Positions 9,241 to 21,160 of a stretch of 64,000 nucleotides of DNA are shown here, one piece after another. This DNA is from Symsagittifera roscoffensis (taxonomy: Eukaryota > Xenacoelomorpha > Acoela > Convolutidae), in the NCBI RefSeq assembly GCF_963678635.1, contig NC_087063.1, positions 57,296,759 through 57,360,758 of the forward strand. Reading direction: 5' to 3'. The first letter of the stretch is position 1; each line of letters begins with the position of its first letter. A program made the translations under genes and the position numbers. The notes under the pieces are model-generated. The model did not search any database and had not been told where the DNA came from. It saw only the letters and a program-made list of their open reading frames with translations.

Positions 9241-11969
9241 AATCATTACAATTTTTCTTGCACAGTTAATTAGTAATCTTTTTGAAACTTTTGTTCAAAA
9301 TTTAATCTTTTAGAAAACTAAGTTTTGCATGTCTGTCGATCAGAAACAATAGAAAATCAATGTATTGATATAGGGAATAGCGATGAAAGTCATCAAAAAA
9401 GAAAAATTCTAAGCAATAAGCCATATTGTTTCTTACATTAAATTTTTGTGTTTTTCGCTCTATCATTTAAGAAATAAAGTTGAAATTTCATTCAAATTTT
9501 GAAAAAACCAAGAAAAACACGCATTTTACCAAAAAAATCTTAGATTTTTCATCAATTGAAGAATATTCTCGCCAATGAAATTGACGTCCTTATGCATTAA
9601 CTTCTAGAATCTTCTTTTCTTAGAATCTACAGATTAAATTCTTGAATTTTATAAGAAGTCATTACACATTAACTACTAGAATTTTCTAAATCTTCTAAAT
9701 TCAACCAATCAGAATTCCAGAACTAACTCTAAGGTGATAGGATTGATGAAAAAACTGTGGATTTCAGTTAATCTGCTAGTTTTTTCAACCAGGTTGTGGT
9801 TAAATGGAATGAATTTTAAGGAAATTCTTCCTTTTCAAAAAAAAACATTTCAAAATTAGCTTCAGGTCAACAAAAAAAATATTCTACAAAACCATCTTTG
9901 AACAATGAAAAACAACCAAGTGTTAAAAAAATGTTGTATGAGTTCAGATATCTTTAGAGAATGTCAGCAAAACTTACAGTTGAAAAAAATATCTTTCATT
10001 TTATTTGAAAATCTTTTTTAGTTCAGTTCTTTCTATCAACTTGAGTAACACTTTTAGAAAAAATGGAACTCTGGAGCTCTGTTTAAAAGAAAATATGGTG
10101 TGGCACATGAAGAAGAAAGTGACAATGAACTCAGAAATTAACTCAATCTTTGTCTTTTACACACTTTTTCAAGTTTCCCATTTGTTTGTACACTGGTTTT
10201 TCTTTACATTTGAATTAAGTGTTCCTGAACCAAAGCTCAGTTTTCGAAAACTTATCAAGGCGAGCTACTAAGAAAACATTGTAAGACAGTTGATTATTTT
10301 TTCGCAAAACTTTTTTAATAACTTTTCAGAAAACCATGACAATCAACAAAAACAATCAATAATCTCCAACAAATTAGGTTAATATTTTGAAATTTGAACT
10401 TTTCAAATTCTGTCCAGAAATGCTGAGCCACGAGTTTGTGTGGAAGCAAGTTTTTGATTAGAACTTATCGAATGTCTTTTCTTGTATTTTTTCGAATTAT
10501 TCGTTTCTTTGCAATACTAGGTATCTTTTCGGCTCCTTTCCATCGTAGTATATGTTGAACTACTCGATTAAGCTGATGTAATTTTTCTCCCCTCGATGTA
10601 ACAAAACTTGAATGGAATCAGTGTTTAAACAAAGTGTAAAGACAACCGATTTCCCGATATATGTAAATATATTTATATAGTCTCTGCAGAATTTGGCTAA
10701 AAGATGTTCCTATTTAAACCAAATGGAACATACAATTCTCCAAAGAACATAAAGACACACAAAAATCTTGGGTTACTATGTTTTTTTTCGTAAAACTCGT
10801 TGGAAACAGAAATAAATAGCGATTTTTAATTGTAATCTGAATATAAGCTGGTAAGAGCTTGAACATAGCAGCTGTCATTAGGAAGAATGATTTTTGCAGA
10901 AATTTAGGGTATTAAATAGGAGAAGTAACGCCTACACACTTTTCATTTAGGTACTACTTCCATATTTGGAAACCATCTTGATATATGGAAATCGATTACC
11001 CATATTGTTTTCTTCCATTTTCGTTTAATAGTAAAGTCATTTCTCTCCTTTCTCCTCATTTGATCAGTTTGCTCTTCAAAATATTACTCAAGAAAGGAAA
11101 GACACTAGTCCCAATTATATTGAAGTTTAAAATAATCAAACAAGAATTGAGAGATTTGTTTCGATCCAAAAATCCTACAAGGGGAAAAAATATTTTGAAC
11201 CGTGCTTTCAACTAATAAAAATTAATGATTTGGGACATTTTGAAAAATCTCAGCAAGTCTATCGTAGTAAAAAAAGGAAGAGAAAAGATATCGGCAATCC
11301 GGAATACCGTTATTCACGATGCTGAAAACCTTGGACTCGTACCTATAAATGAAGCCAAATCTGCCAAAGAATAAACTATGGATCAGGAGCTCGACATCTG
11401 TAATAGGTTATATGAAATAGATACATACAACATATTCGGAAATCTTCAAAAAAGTACTCAAGAAAGAAAAGACGCTAGTCCCAATTATATTGAATTCTAA
11501 AAAAATCAAACAAAAATTGGGAGATTTGTTTGGTTCCAGAATCCTACAAGGGGAAAATTTATTTTGAACCGTGCTTTCAACTATTAAAAATTAATGATTT
11601 AGGACAATTTGAAAAGTCTAAACAAGTCTATCTTTGTAAAAAAGAAAGAGAAAAAACATCGGCAATCCGGAATTCCGTTAATCACGATGCTGAAAACCTT
11701 GGACTCCTACCTATATATGAAGCCAAATCTGCCAAAGAATCAACTATGGTCCAACTACTTATATAAGAAGCCAAATCTGTCAAAGAATTTACAATGGATC
11801 AGGAGCTCGACATCTGTAATAGATTATATGAAATAGCAATGAACAACGTGAAGAGGGTGTGCGTCACAATCACGAAATACATTAAGAACAAGCCATCCTA
11901 CATTCAGATTCGACTCTTCACTGCAAAAGAGAATGAAGCAATGAAACAAGTTGCCTATGTCAACTATAC
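9241..11969. repeat. Duplicated non-LTR-type spacer block, copy 1
   Basis: Nearly all of this block recurs at 14861-17965. Compared with copy 2 it lacks about 275 bp (after 9540) and about 480 bp (near 10070), and it carries an extra internal tandem duplication: 11083-11420 is repeated at 11457-11790 (the block with ACACTAGTCCCAATTA). Short open frames at 10005-10271, 10985-11215 and 11530-11982 correspond to the better preserved frames in copy 2. No known domain is seen. Confidence 0.7.
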
Positions 11970-11982
11970 TGTCATCTGGTAG
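11530..11982 (+). pseudogene. Orphan coding-like segment, copy 1
   Basis: Overlapping frames carry the same peptide blocks as 17592-17978: AENLGL, YEAKSAKEST (in tandem), DQELDICNRLYEIA, KPSYIQIRLFTAKENEAMKQ and VAYVNYTV. A stop (TAAGAAGCC) interrupts the second YEAKSAKE-like repeat here. The frame runs into the TGTCA that opens the element II LTR at 11970, so the 3' part was lost or displaced by that insertion. No family recognised. Confidence 0.4.
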
Positions 11983-12211
11983 GGAAAATAAACTCATCCT
12001 GATTGTTATCTATTTATTTAAATTAGATATTTATATTTTATCCGGTGAGTTGACCTTGATATGGCTGCATGCCGACTTGAGATCATGAGCAAGAGCTCAG
12101 ACGCTAATTTAGGTTTCCAAAAGACAGCTGTTTCATCTCACTCGCACCAAGATTACGTTTATCCATCCGATCGGATTCCATATACTCACTTCCATACTTG
12201 TAGGTATGACA
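11970..12211 (+). repeat. 5' LTR of element II-a
   Basis: 242 bp, TGTCATCTGG ... GTAGGTATGACA, with TG/CA ends. Matches 17966-18207, 24270-24510 and 31268-31508. Confidence 0.85.
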
Positions 12212-12236
12212 TGGTGCAGTCAGCAGGGTTTTCAAA
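12212..12236 (+). other. Primer-binding site of element II
   Basis: TGGTGCAGTCAGCAGG then TTTTC(G)AA directly follows the CA end of the LTR. Its complement reads like a tRNA 3' end, with a T-loop TTCGAA-like block and terminal ...GACTGCACCA. The same site occurs at 24511; at 31509 it has mutated to CGGTGC, and at 18208 to TGGCGAAATC. Confidence 0.6.
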
Positions 12237-13283
12237 AAACCCGCTGAATAACAACCCATTTTGGGAGAAAGCCTCAGCCGAGCCACCACTGGAGTGGTCA
12301 AAGTGGGCAGCAATATTCGAAATGGCAGCATTATCCAAAGACCGTATCGAAGAAAGAAACCTACAAAGAAACTAACCACCGCTCGTCGAGCCCACAGAAC
12401 CAATATACGAGGTCGAGATAACAGGAGAAACAGAAGCTCAAAAGAAAAACCGGGAGTAGCGCAACCAGGAAAAGAAAGTCGGTTGGGAAAACCAAGTGGT
12501 AAAAGCCCGAGAAAAAGGAGTCTTATGCAATTCTTTCCTGTGGGACAAAGCAGATGCTAAAGTGCGAAGCTACATTTTTCTTTGCCTGGGAGCCGAAAGG
12601 AGGACTAATTGTTACAATTGAATCTGGAGGCTGGAAAATAAGAGCTGCCCCATTCATCATAGTCGATGATCAGAAAGCAAACATCATAGACAGAAAATTT
12701 TACCACAAATTGGAGTAAAATTAGTACAAGAAAACGAAAACAAGGGGACGTACTGAATATACGCGAACAAGAAGAATTAAACCCTGAAATCGAACAATGG
12801 TTCAGAGACAGCTATCCAAAACTATGCATTCGTGTTGCAAAACCGTAAAACCACGTAAAAGAAACACAATTTAGTAAAGATATTATCCCGGTACAGCAGA
12901 ATTGACGCCGGGTCCCGGTTCATCTTTAAGAACGAATAGAAAAAAACTCAATAAACTTATGGATCAAAAACTTATGAATAAAAATACTGGATGAAGGCTC
13001 AGATCGACAATTCATTAGTCCAATCATGATTACCGTAAGAAAAGACCAGTCGGAAAAATTGGCTTTAGACTGGAAAAAGATAAATAAATTTTTTCACAAG
13101 ATACTATGTTAAATTTTTAGCTCATAAATACCAGATGCTTAGCGAGAGAACATTAGAGATGATTAGAGAACATAGCACAAGCAGTGAATTCAAACAACAA
13201 ACAGCAAACCCTATTCACAACATTGGATTTTCGGTACGAGTACTCACAAATCCCGTTGGACAAACCAACTCGTAAGCAATTGG

Positions 13284-14476
13284 TCAGTTGGTCTCTTATT
13301 GCGTGATTTACATAATTTGGCGAAGTGTCCTTTATAATTACAATTTTTACAGGGGTGTCCTTCGCTGGGCAGACGTTTAAGTGCCCTTCCGTAAAAGCAT
13401 TCCCACTTTTCATGCACGAGCTACTCCGTTCAATGTTTAGGCTCGGTTCCTTTTTGATCTGATTGTGATTATTAAAAGATTTAAAAGTTGTCCCGTTGGT
13501 CGACGACCGTGATATTTTTGTCAATTTCTGGTGATTAAAAAATCCCCTTTCGCCGATTAAAGCTTGATTAAGTGCTTCCGACAGGCTTATGATTGCTGAC
13601 AGTAGTTTCCTCTGGGTATCTGTGTTCTACATATTGCAGATGAAAATGTCCCTTATCCACTCTGCCTCGTCAGATTCCTTGATGTTGCACGGGTTGGCCA
13701 AATCCGTCAGGGCTCCCCAGAATTGTTTGTACGACTCGCGGTCCTTCTGCTTTCGATTTAATAATTGATATCTTTCGAATGTAGTAATGGGCGGTTTGTT
13801 AAAAGCTGCGTCAAGCAAAGTCCAGAAATCGGAGAAAATTATTGCTAAAATCTTGACTCTCGGGTTCTTCTGTGTAAACACTCTTTTTCCTTCGCTCCCT
13901 ATGGCTAGAAATAAAATTAATCGCAGTTTCTTGTCCGCCTCCGTTCGTCTTATTCCGTTAAGTTTCCTCTTTTCTTCGTTGATCCGCTTTTCTTCGGCGG
14001 ATTCGTACTGTTTCATCACGTTTTTGTTCCTATTCTCTCTGTTGGCTCTTTCTCGACCGCCTCGCTGCCTGTTGCTTGTTCCAAAAATGGTATTTGCGTC
14101 TCTGGTAACTTTAGTTTGTGCTGACTCTCTAAATCCAGATTTTCTTTGGCAATGATCGCCAATTGAAATTGGTCACTCCGTTGGGTCCAGGCATGCGGTG
14201 GCTCCAGGGTATGGTTAGGCCAAAAGGGAGGAATTGCACGCACGTTCGAATCATTAGACTGCGCCAAAATAAAATATTCTAGTTCTGTATACCTATTTAC
14301 AATTGCTGTACATAAACTTAAAAGAATAAAACTATTAAAAGGAAGTATTTGAATTAAGAACGTTAAAAAGAACAACTGAGCATTATCTCATATTGACCAA
14401 TGGTTGTAACTAAATTGGTTAACAGGTATTAATTAAATACCGAGGGTCATTTAAGAAACCAAGAAAAATCACAACA
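13284..14476 (-). mobile_element. Element I-b: truncated duplicate (5' LTR + gag)
   Basis: Minus-strand copy of the 5' end of element I, from the LTR (14476) through the PBS and gag to the nucleocapsid, cut at about 13284. It preserves the gag N-terminus better than element I, and a 28-bp segment (CCTTCCGTAAAAGCATTCCC) missing there. Its right flank AAAGTGAAACAC retains the ancestral target duplication. It is best explained by segmental duplication, not by a new insertion. Confidence 0.8.
14267..14476 (-). repeat. 5' LTR of element I-b
   Basis: 210 bp matching 8659-8869, adjoining GCGCAGTC primer-binding sequence on its inner side and minisatellite on the outer side. Confidence 0.8.
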
Positions 14477-14860
14477 AAAGTGAAACACTTTTGCTTTTTG
14501 TTCAAAAAAGCAAAAAACTTTTCGCATTTTGTAAGAAAAATTGAAACTTTTTTCGCATTTTGTCGAAAAAAAAAGAAATACTTCTGCATTTTTTCGAAAA
14601 AAGTGAAACACTTTTTGCATTTTGTTCCAAAAAAGCGAAACATTTTTCGCATTTTTAGGAAAGAAGGGAACACTTTTCACATACGCTTGAAAAAACTGAA
14701 ACACTTTTTCACACTTTGCTGAAAAAATTGAAACTTTTTTCGTATTCTGTTGAAAAAAGTGAAAAAATTTTGCGTTTTGTCAAAAAAAAAAATAAAACAC
14801 TTTGCGCGTTTTGTAGAGAAAATTGAAATACTTTTACCATCTTGCCAGCATAAAACATTA
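14477..14860. repeat. ~36-bp minisatellite, duplicated copy
   Basis: Same unit family and same order of diagnostic variants as 8870-9240, differing by scattered substitutions and small indels. This confirms the array was carried along in the segmental duplication. Confidence 0.75.
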
Positions 14861-17800
14861 CAATTTTTCTTGCACAGTTAATTAGTAATCTTTATGAAAT
14901 TTTTGTTCACAATTTAATCCTTTAGAAAGCTAAGTTTTGCATGTCTGTTGATCAGAAACAATAGAAAATCAATGTATTAATATAGGGAATAGCGATGAAA
15001 GTCATCAATATAGAAAAATTCTAAGCAATAAGTCATATTGTTTTTACATTAAATTTTTGCGTATTTCGCTCTATCAATTAAGAAATAAAGTTGAAATTTC
15101 AATTAAATTTTGAAAAAACCAAGAAAAAACATGTTTTTTACCAAAAAAAATCTTAGATTTTTCAGCATCTTGCAAAAATTCTTGAGAGAGTTTTCGGTAT
15201 TTGGTACACGTAAAAAAAACTATTTATATGTAAGAACGCTTCAAGTTGGAAAAAAAATACTTTTGACAAGACTCTCATGACAAATAATCAATTATAATAA
15301 GAACAATTATCTGAAAAAAGATAGTCCGAGGGTATGGTTCTCGACAGAGCTATGAAGGTGTCTTTTGATTTTTAATGGCCATAAAAAGTTAATTTCACCT
15401 GAGCAAATGAGATCAATACTGTTTAACTTTTATAGAACAATAAAAATTGTAGAATATTTCCGCCAATGAAATTGACGTCCTTGTGTATTAACTTCTAGAA
15501 TCTTCTTTTCTTAGAATCTACAGATTAAATCCTTGAATTTTATCAGAAGTCATTACACATTAACTTCTAGATTTTTCTAAATCTTCTAAATTCAACCAAT
15601 AAGAATTCCAGAACTAACTCTAAGGTGATAAGATTGATGAAAAACTGTGGATTTCAGTTAATCTGCTAGTTTTTTCAACCAGGTTGTGGTTAAATGGAAT
15701 GAATTTTAAGGAAATTCTTCCTTTTCAAAAAAAAACATTTCAAAATTAGCTTCAGGTCAACAAAAAAAATATTCTACAAAACCCTCTTTAAACAATGAAA
15801 AACAACCAAGTGTTGAAAAATTGTTGTATGAGTTCAGATATCTTTAGAGAATGTCCGCAAAACTTACAGTTGAAAATAATAACTTTCGTTTTATTTGAAA
15901 ATCTTATACAGTTCAGTTCCTTCTATCAACTTGAGTAAAATTTCTAGAAGAAACGGACACCTATGCCAAAAGTTGAAGCCAATCATAATAGAACGAGCAA
16001 GTTACAGCATCCAGTTTGAAATTGGTACCAAAACTGTCAATAGTCTCAAATTTAATAAATTCTCCCAGTCTGGTGAGCAAATTATTATTGATTTTTCAGA
16101 ATCCAGAGCAATCGAGAGTAAAAGAATTGGAGAAATATGGAAAAGAATTGGCTATGTCTTAGTCACCTGCGAGAAAAAAGTAAGAGTATTCATATGATTC
16201 AAATGAAAAATCTTTTGATGAAATTATGGATCTGGGATACGGAAATAGTTTTCATTTGCTCACAAGTGAACATTCACTACAAAAGACCAAAAAAATTGGT
16301 GGATTTTGATATCTTCTTCAGAGATCCGAGGAGGCCTTTCAGTCCCTTAAGAAATTTTTTACTTGATTGGCGAAAAATTGAAACAACTTGTGATAGAAAG
16401 TTCATGAAAGAAAAATTAAAGGTTCGTCAGAATAACTTAGCTCTGTTTAAAAGAAAATTTGGTGTGGCACATGAAGAAGAAAGTGAAAATGAACTCAAAA
16501 ATTAACTCAATTTTTGTCTTTTTACACACTTTTTCAAGTTTCCCAATTGGTTGTAAACTGGTTTTTCTTTACATTTGAATAAATGTTCCTGAACCAAAGC
16601 TTAGTTTTCGAAAAAACTTATCAAGGCGAGCTACTAAAAAAACGTTGATAGACAGTTGATTTTTTTTTCACAAAGATTCTATAATCACTTTTCAGAGAAC
16701 CATGACAATCAACAAAAACAATCAATAATCTCCAACAAATTAGGTTAATATTTTGAAATTTTGAATAATTTGAATTCTGTTCAGAAATGCTGAACCATGA
16801 GTTTGTGTGGAAGCAAGTTTTTGATTAGAACTTATCGAATGTCTTTTCTTGTATTTTTTCGAATTATTCGTTTCTTTGCAATACTAGGTAACTTTTCGGC
16901 TCCTTTCCATCGTAGTATATGTTGAACTACTCGATTAAGCTGATGTAATTTTTCTCCGCTCGATGTAACAAAACTTGAATGGAATCAGTGTTTAAACAAA
17001 GTGTAAAGACAATCGATTTCCCGATATATGTAAATATATTTATATAGTCTCTGCAGAATTTGGCTAAAAGATGTTCCTATTTAAACCAAATGGAACATAC
17101 AATTCTCCAAAGAACATAAAGACACACAAAAATCTTGGGTTACTATGTTTTTTTTGTAAAACTCGTTGGAAACAGAAATAAATAGCAATTTTTAATTGTA
17201 ATCTGAATATAAGCTGGTAAGAGCTTGACACATAGCAGCTGCCATTCGGAAGAATGATTTTTGCAGTAAGTTGGGGTATTAAAAAGGAGAAGTAACGCCT
17301 ACAAACTTTTCATTTAGGTACTACTTCCATATTTGGAAACCATCTTGATATTTGGAAATCAATGACTCATATTGTTTACATCCATTTTCGTTCAATTTTA
17401 AAGTCATTTCTCTCCTTTCTCCTCATTTGATCAGTTTTCTCTTCAAAATAGTACTCAAGAAAGAAAAGACACTAGTCCCAATTACATTGAATTCTAAAAT
17501 AATCAAACAAGAAGTGGGAGAATTGTTTGGATCCAAAAATCCTACAAGGGGAAAAATTATTTTGAACCGTGCTTTCAACTAATAAAAATTAATGATTTGG
17601 GACAATTTGAAAATTCTCAGCAAGTCTGTCTTAGTAAGAAAAGAAGAAACAATATCGGCAATCCGGAATACCGTTATTCACGATGCTGAAAACCTTGGAC
17701 TCGTACCTATATATGAAGCCAAATCTGCCAAAGAATCAACTATGTTCCAACTACCTATACGCGAAGCCAAATCTGCCAAAGAATCAACTATGGATCAGGA

Positions 17801-17965
17801 GCTCGACATCTGTAATAGATTATATGAAATAGCAAAAAACAACGTGAGGAGTGTGTGCGTCACAAACAAGAAGTACAGGAAGAACAAGCCATCCTACATT
17901 CAGATTCGACTCTTCACTGCAAAAGAGAATGAAGCGATGAAACAAGTTGCCTATGTCAACTATAC
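14861..17965. repeat. Duplicated spacer block, copy 2
   Basis: Copy of 9241-11969 with two extra stretches (about 15170-15450 and about 15955-16440) and only one copy of the ACACTAGTCCCAATTA block. It carries the best preserved versions of two orphan coding-like segments, listed separately. The order of shared landmarks (CAGCATAAA, CATGTCTGT, AACCAGGTTGTGG, GCTGATGTAATTTTTCTCC) is the same in both copies. Confidence 0.7.
15895..16505 (+). pseudogene. Orphan coding-like segment with Lys-rich tail
   Basis: Two overlapping frames (15895-16197 and 16137-16505) give peptide with mixed, non-repetitive composition: KLKPIIIERASYSIQFEIG, IIIDFSESRAIESKRIGEIW, then FDIFFRDPRRPFSPL and FKRKFGVAHEEESENELKN. 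The frame break near 16195 and lack of an ATG indicate a relic or an exon set. About 480 bp of it (15955-16440) is absent from the first copy of the block. No known domain is recognised. Confidence 0.35.
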
Positions 17966-17978
17966 TGTCAGCCGGTAG
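17592..17978 (+). pseudogene. Orphan coding-like segment with tandem EAKSAKEST repeat
   Basis: 128 open codons: SAIRNTVIHDAENLGL, an 11-residue motif EAKSAKESTM present twice, DQELDICNRLYEIAKNNV, and a basic C-terminal part (KKYRKNKPSYIQIRLF, KENEAMKQVAYVNYTV) cut by the element II LTR at 17966. Composition is protein-like and conserved between the two block copies despite DNA divergence. No start is convincing, and the family is unknown. Confidence 0.4.
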
Positions 17979-18207
17979 GGATACTAAACTCATGCTGATT
18001 GCTATCTAATTATTTGAATTTTATATTTATATATTATCCGGTGAGTTGACCTTGATACGGCTGCATGCCGACTTGAGATCATGAGCAAGAAATCAGACGC
18101 CAATTTATGTTTCTAAAAGACAGCTGTTTCATCTGACTCGCATCAAGATTACGTTTATCCATCCGATCGGATTCGATATACTCAAGTCCATACTTGTAGG
18201 TATGACA
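17966..18207 (+). repeat. 5' LTR of element II-b
   Basis: 242 bp, TGTCAGCCGG ... GTAGGTATGACA. Preceded by unique flank ending TCAACTATAC, the same flank as the LTR at 11970, which shows the two came from one insertion followed by duplication. Confidence 0.85.
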
Positions 18208-18209
18208 TG

Positions 18210-19000
18210 GCGAAATCAGCAGAATTTTCAAAAAACCCGCTGAGTATTAACCCATTTTGGGAGAAAGCCTCAGCCGAGCCACCACTGGAGTGGTCAAAGT
18301 GGGCAGCAATATTCGAAATGGCAGTATTTTCCAACGACCGTATCGAAAAAAGAAACCTACAAAGAAACTAACCACCGCTTGTCGAGCCCAGAGAACCAAT
18401 ATACGAGGTCAAGATAACAGGAGAAACAGAAGCTCAAAAGAAAAACCGGGAGGTTCGCAACCGGGAAAAGAGAGTCGGTTGGAAAAACCAAGTGGTAAAA
18501 GCCCGAGAAAAAGGAGTCTTATGCAATTCTTTCCTGTGGGACAAAGCAGACGCTAAAGTGCGAAGCTACATTTTTCTTTGCCTGGGAGCCGGAGGCCAGC
18601 GTCATGTTCAGCAAAGCGTCCAGGAAAAGTTCTACACACGGTAACAACAAGACATCTAATTACGACTCTAGAAGACATCTTCGTGACAGCCAGAATTGTC
18701 CCGTTTGAGAGATACAACTTCATCTGCAGAAAACAAAAGAAAACGGAAAATCTGGAACAATTTCACGCGATCTGGTTGTTGAGTTGGTCTCATGAGCTGA
18801 TTGTGGGGACCGAGAGGTCGAGTGGGTGAGAGACATCTTCACTGCACACATGCAAAACAAAAAGATAGCCAAAAAATTACTCAGAACCCCTTAAGATGCA
18901 TATGAGTAAGCGATACGCAGGGAAAAAGGCATCGAACATAGTGGCACGATGAAAACAAATCCGTTTGGAAATCAAGTAACAACAACAAAACAGAAAACGT
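18210..19000 (+). pseudogene. Element II-b: gag
   Basis: The N-terminal gag block is visible as WEKASAEPPLEWSKWAAIF in one frame. It continues in shifted frames as LCNSFLWDKADAKVRSYIFL-type and VTARIVPFERYNFICRKQKK (18660-18740), then NLEQFHAIW. This resembles the capsid-like segment of Gypsy gags (an F-x-R-Y-x-F-x-x-R block). Multiple frame breaks. Confidence 0.6.
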
Positions 19001-19172
19001 TAATTTATATTAATACACGAGAAACGAAATAAATTTGCGAAAAATCAGGCATCCCAAAGAGATTGTGGCAACTTTTGAGGTCGTCTTTATCCTCGAGGGC
19101 AACAAAATAAAAGAGGTCAGTCGCAACAACAAAGAAATTCATACCCCAACACTCAGAAACAATGCTACAAAT

Positions 19173-19809
19173 GTGGTAATCAATTGAACAAAACCACTGA
19201 CAATCATGTCCCGTAAAGGATAAAATCTGTTCAAAATGCGTCAATAGGGGCTATTTTGCCAAAGTGTGTCGCTCAGAAAATGTTAATTATATGGGAGACC
19301 ACATCAACGAAGAGGAACAAGAAGAAATTGAATCCGAGAGTCGGGGAACAGAACTCGATCCAGTCGCTTTTGCCGAATTCACATCTAAAGATGATTGGGA
19401 ATATTATCAAGTCGATAATTTTTCAACAATGGCAATATCGGAAGCATTTAAAATCAAAAACACAACAAGCTTGTCCGAGGATGATTTAAATAGGCGCATA
19501 AATAAGCTGAAGACAAAAACAGAAGATTTATTAGCAATTGCTGATTCCGGGATCCCAATGTCGTTCCTAAACAAAAAAACAGCTCGGCGATTACAAGATA
19601 ATGACGAGTCCACAGTATTTACACAAATTCCACCGGGAGACCTAGCTCGGAATTTAGCATGTTACAATGGCGAAAGAATTATTCCGACAGGAGGAATAAT
19701 TGTTACAATTGAATCTGGAGGTCGGAAAATAAGAGCTGCCCCATTCATCATAGTCGATGATCAGAAAGCAAACATCATAGACAGAAAATTTTACCACAAA
19801 TTGGAGTAA
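19173..19809 (+). pseudogene. Element II-b: nucleocapsid + protease
   Basis: The region opens with zinc-knuckle remnants (CYKCGNQ; CSKCVNRGYFAKVC, where the knuckle His is Tyr). The open frame 19264-19809 (181 codons) then carries the retropepsin active site LLAIADSGIPMSFLNKK (D-S-G) and ends FIIVDDQKANIIDRKFYHKLE. The protease would cleave the Gag-Pol polyprotein. This is one of the longest intact stretches in the element. Confidence 0.75.
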
Positions 19810-19859
19810 AATTAGAAAAGAAAACAAAAACAAGGGGACGTACTGAAGATACGCGAACA

Positions 19860-20700
19860 AGAAGAATTAAACCCTGAAATCGAACAATGGTTCAGAGACA
19901 GCTATCCACAACTATGCATTCGTGTTGCAAATCCGAAAAACCACGTAAAGCAAACATAATTTGGTAAAGATAATATCCCGGTACAGCAGACGGGACGTCG
20001 TGTCCTGGTTCATCTACAAGAACGAATAGAAAAAGAACTCAACAAATTTATGGATCAAAAACACATAAAAAACTGGATGAAGGCTCAGATCGACAATTCA
20101 TCAGTCCAATCATGATTACCGTACCAAAATACCAGACCGGAAAAATTGGCTTTAGACTAGAAAAAGATAAATAAATTTAGTCACAAGATACCTTGTTAAA
20201 TTTTTAGCTATCTTTCATAAATACCAGATGCCTAGCATTGACTTACTATTAGAGAAAATAGCACAAGTGGTGAAATCAAACAACAAACAGCAACCCCTAT
20301 TCTCAACATTAGATTTGCGATACGAGTACTCACAAATCCCGCTACACAAACCAACTCGTTAACAATGCAACTTCAGTCTAATTGGTGGCAATGCACCGGA
20401 ACTTACCAATTTCGAACAGGATTTTACGGCCTCACGAATATACCAGCTGAATTTCAAAAGGATATCGACTTAATTCTTTTAAATTGTTCAAACACCTATG
20501 CATACCTAGACGACATATTGATCGTGACGAAGGGGTCGGTTGAAATACACAAAAAAACTGCAAATGGTCTGGAAAGTTTAGCTGGAGAAAATCTTGCCAT
20601 ATCTTTGGACAAATGAAAGTCATATATATATTAAATTATATTATCTGATAAGAAAAACAGAGGCAATCGAAAAACTTTCTCCACCAAAACAGCAAAAAAG
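19860..20700 (+). pseudogene. Element II-b: reverse transcriptase
   Basis: RT blocks occur in changing frames: FISPIMITVPK, KYQMPSIDLLLEKIAQVV, motif A in STLDLRYEYSQIPL, a GG/YQFRTGFYGLTNIPAEFQ region, and the catalytic YLDD in YAYLDDILIVTKGSVEIH. Stops at the TTGTTAAATTTTTAG and CTCGTTAAC sites are shared with II-c, so they predate the duplication. Confidence 0.8.
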
Positions 20701-21160
20701 CTTTATGGGTTCTATACACCATCTCACCATGTACATACCAAACTTGGCACAAACAGCAGCAGCGTTAGGACCACTGTTAAAAAGTACAGAGAAAAATAAA
20801 CCAAATAATTGGAAACAGAAACACAATACATCATTGGAAAACATTAAAACGTTAGTCTCTGAAAAAACAAAAAACATAAATTTTGACCAAAATCTGGAAA
20901 CACGTATAGTAACTGACGCTCCTACATCAGGGTTAGGGGCGTCACTCAAACAACCTTCACCAGAAGGTTGATTGGCAATAGCTTATGCATCACGATTTTC
21001 AATTTCCCTTGAGGACAAACATTCACTCAATGAGCTCGAAGTACTCGGTGTAGTGTGGGTCATTGATCACCGTCATCATAGTTCAGCAAGTTTTGATCAG
21101 CGCTTGAAACGCAAGCGAGAGATCAAAAACCAGTCAAAGCAGATTAACCAGATGGATTGA
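20700..21160 (+). pseudogene. Element II-b: RNase H
   Basis: Connection segment (SFMGSIHHLTMYIPNLA), RNase H start TDAPTSGLGASLKQ, a stop (GAAGGTTGATTGG), then YASRFSISLEDKHSLNELEVL and VVWVIDHRHH. The normal end of the domain is replaced by a basic tail, so the region is damaged. Confidence 0.75.

Larger units (their letters stand above)
11970..13283 (+). mobile_element. Element II-a: internally deleted Gypsy copy
   Basis: It begins with a 242-bp LTR, a PBS and the gag start (EPPLEWSKWAAIF). It then jumps at about 12594 from gag into the protease 3' end (VTIESGG, FIIVDDQKANIIDRKFYHKLE), a deletion of about 1.1 kb relative to II-b. RT sequence continues to about 13283, where it is joined to element I gag in the opposite orientation. 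No 3' LTR. Confidence 0.8.
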
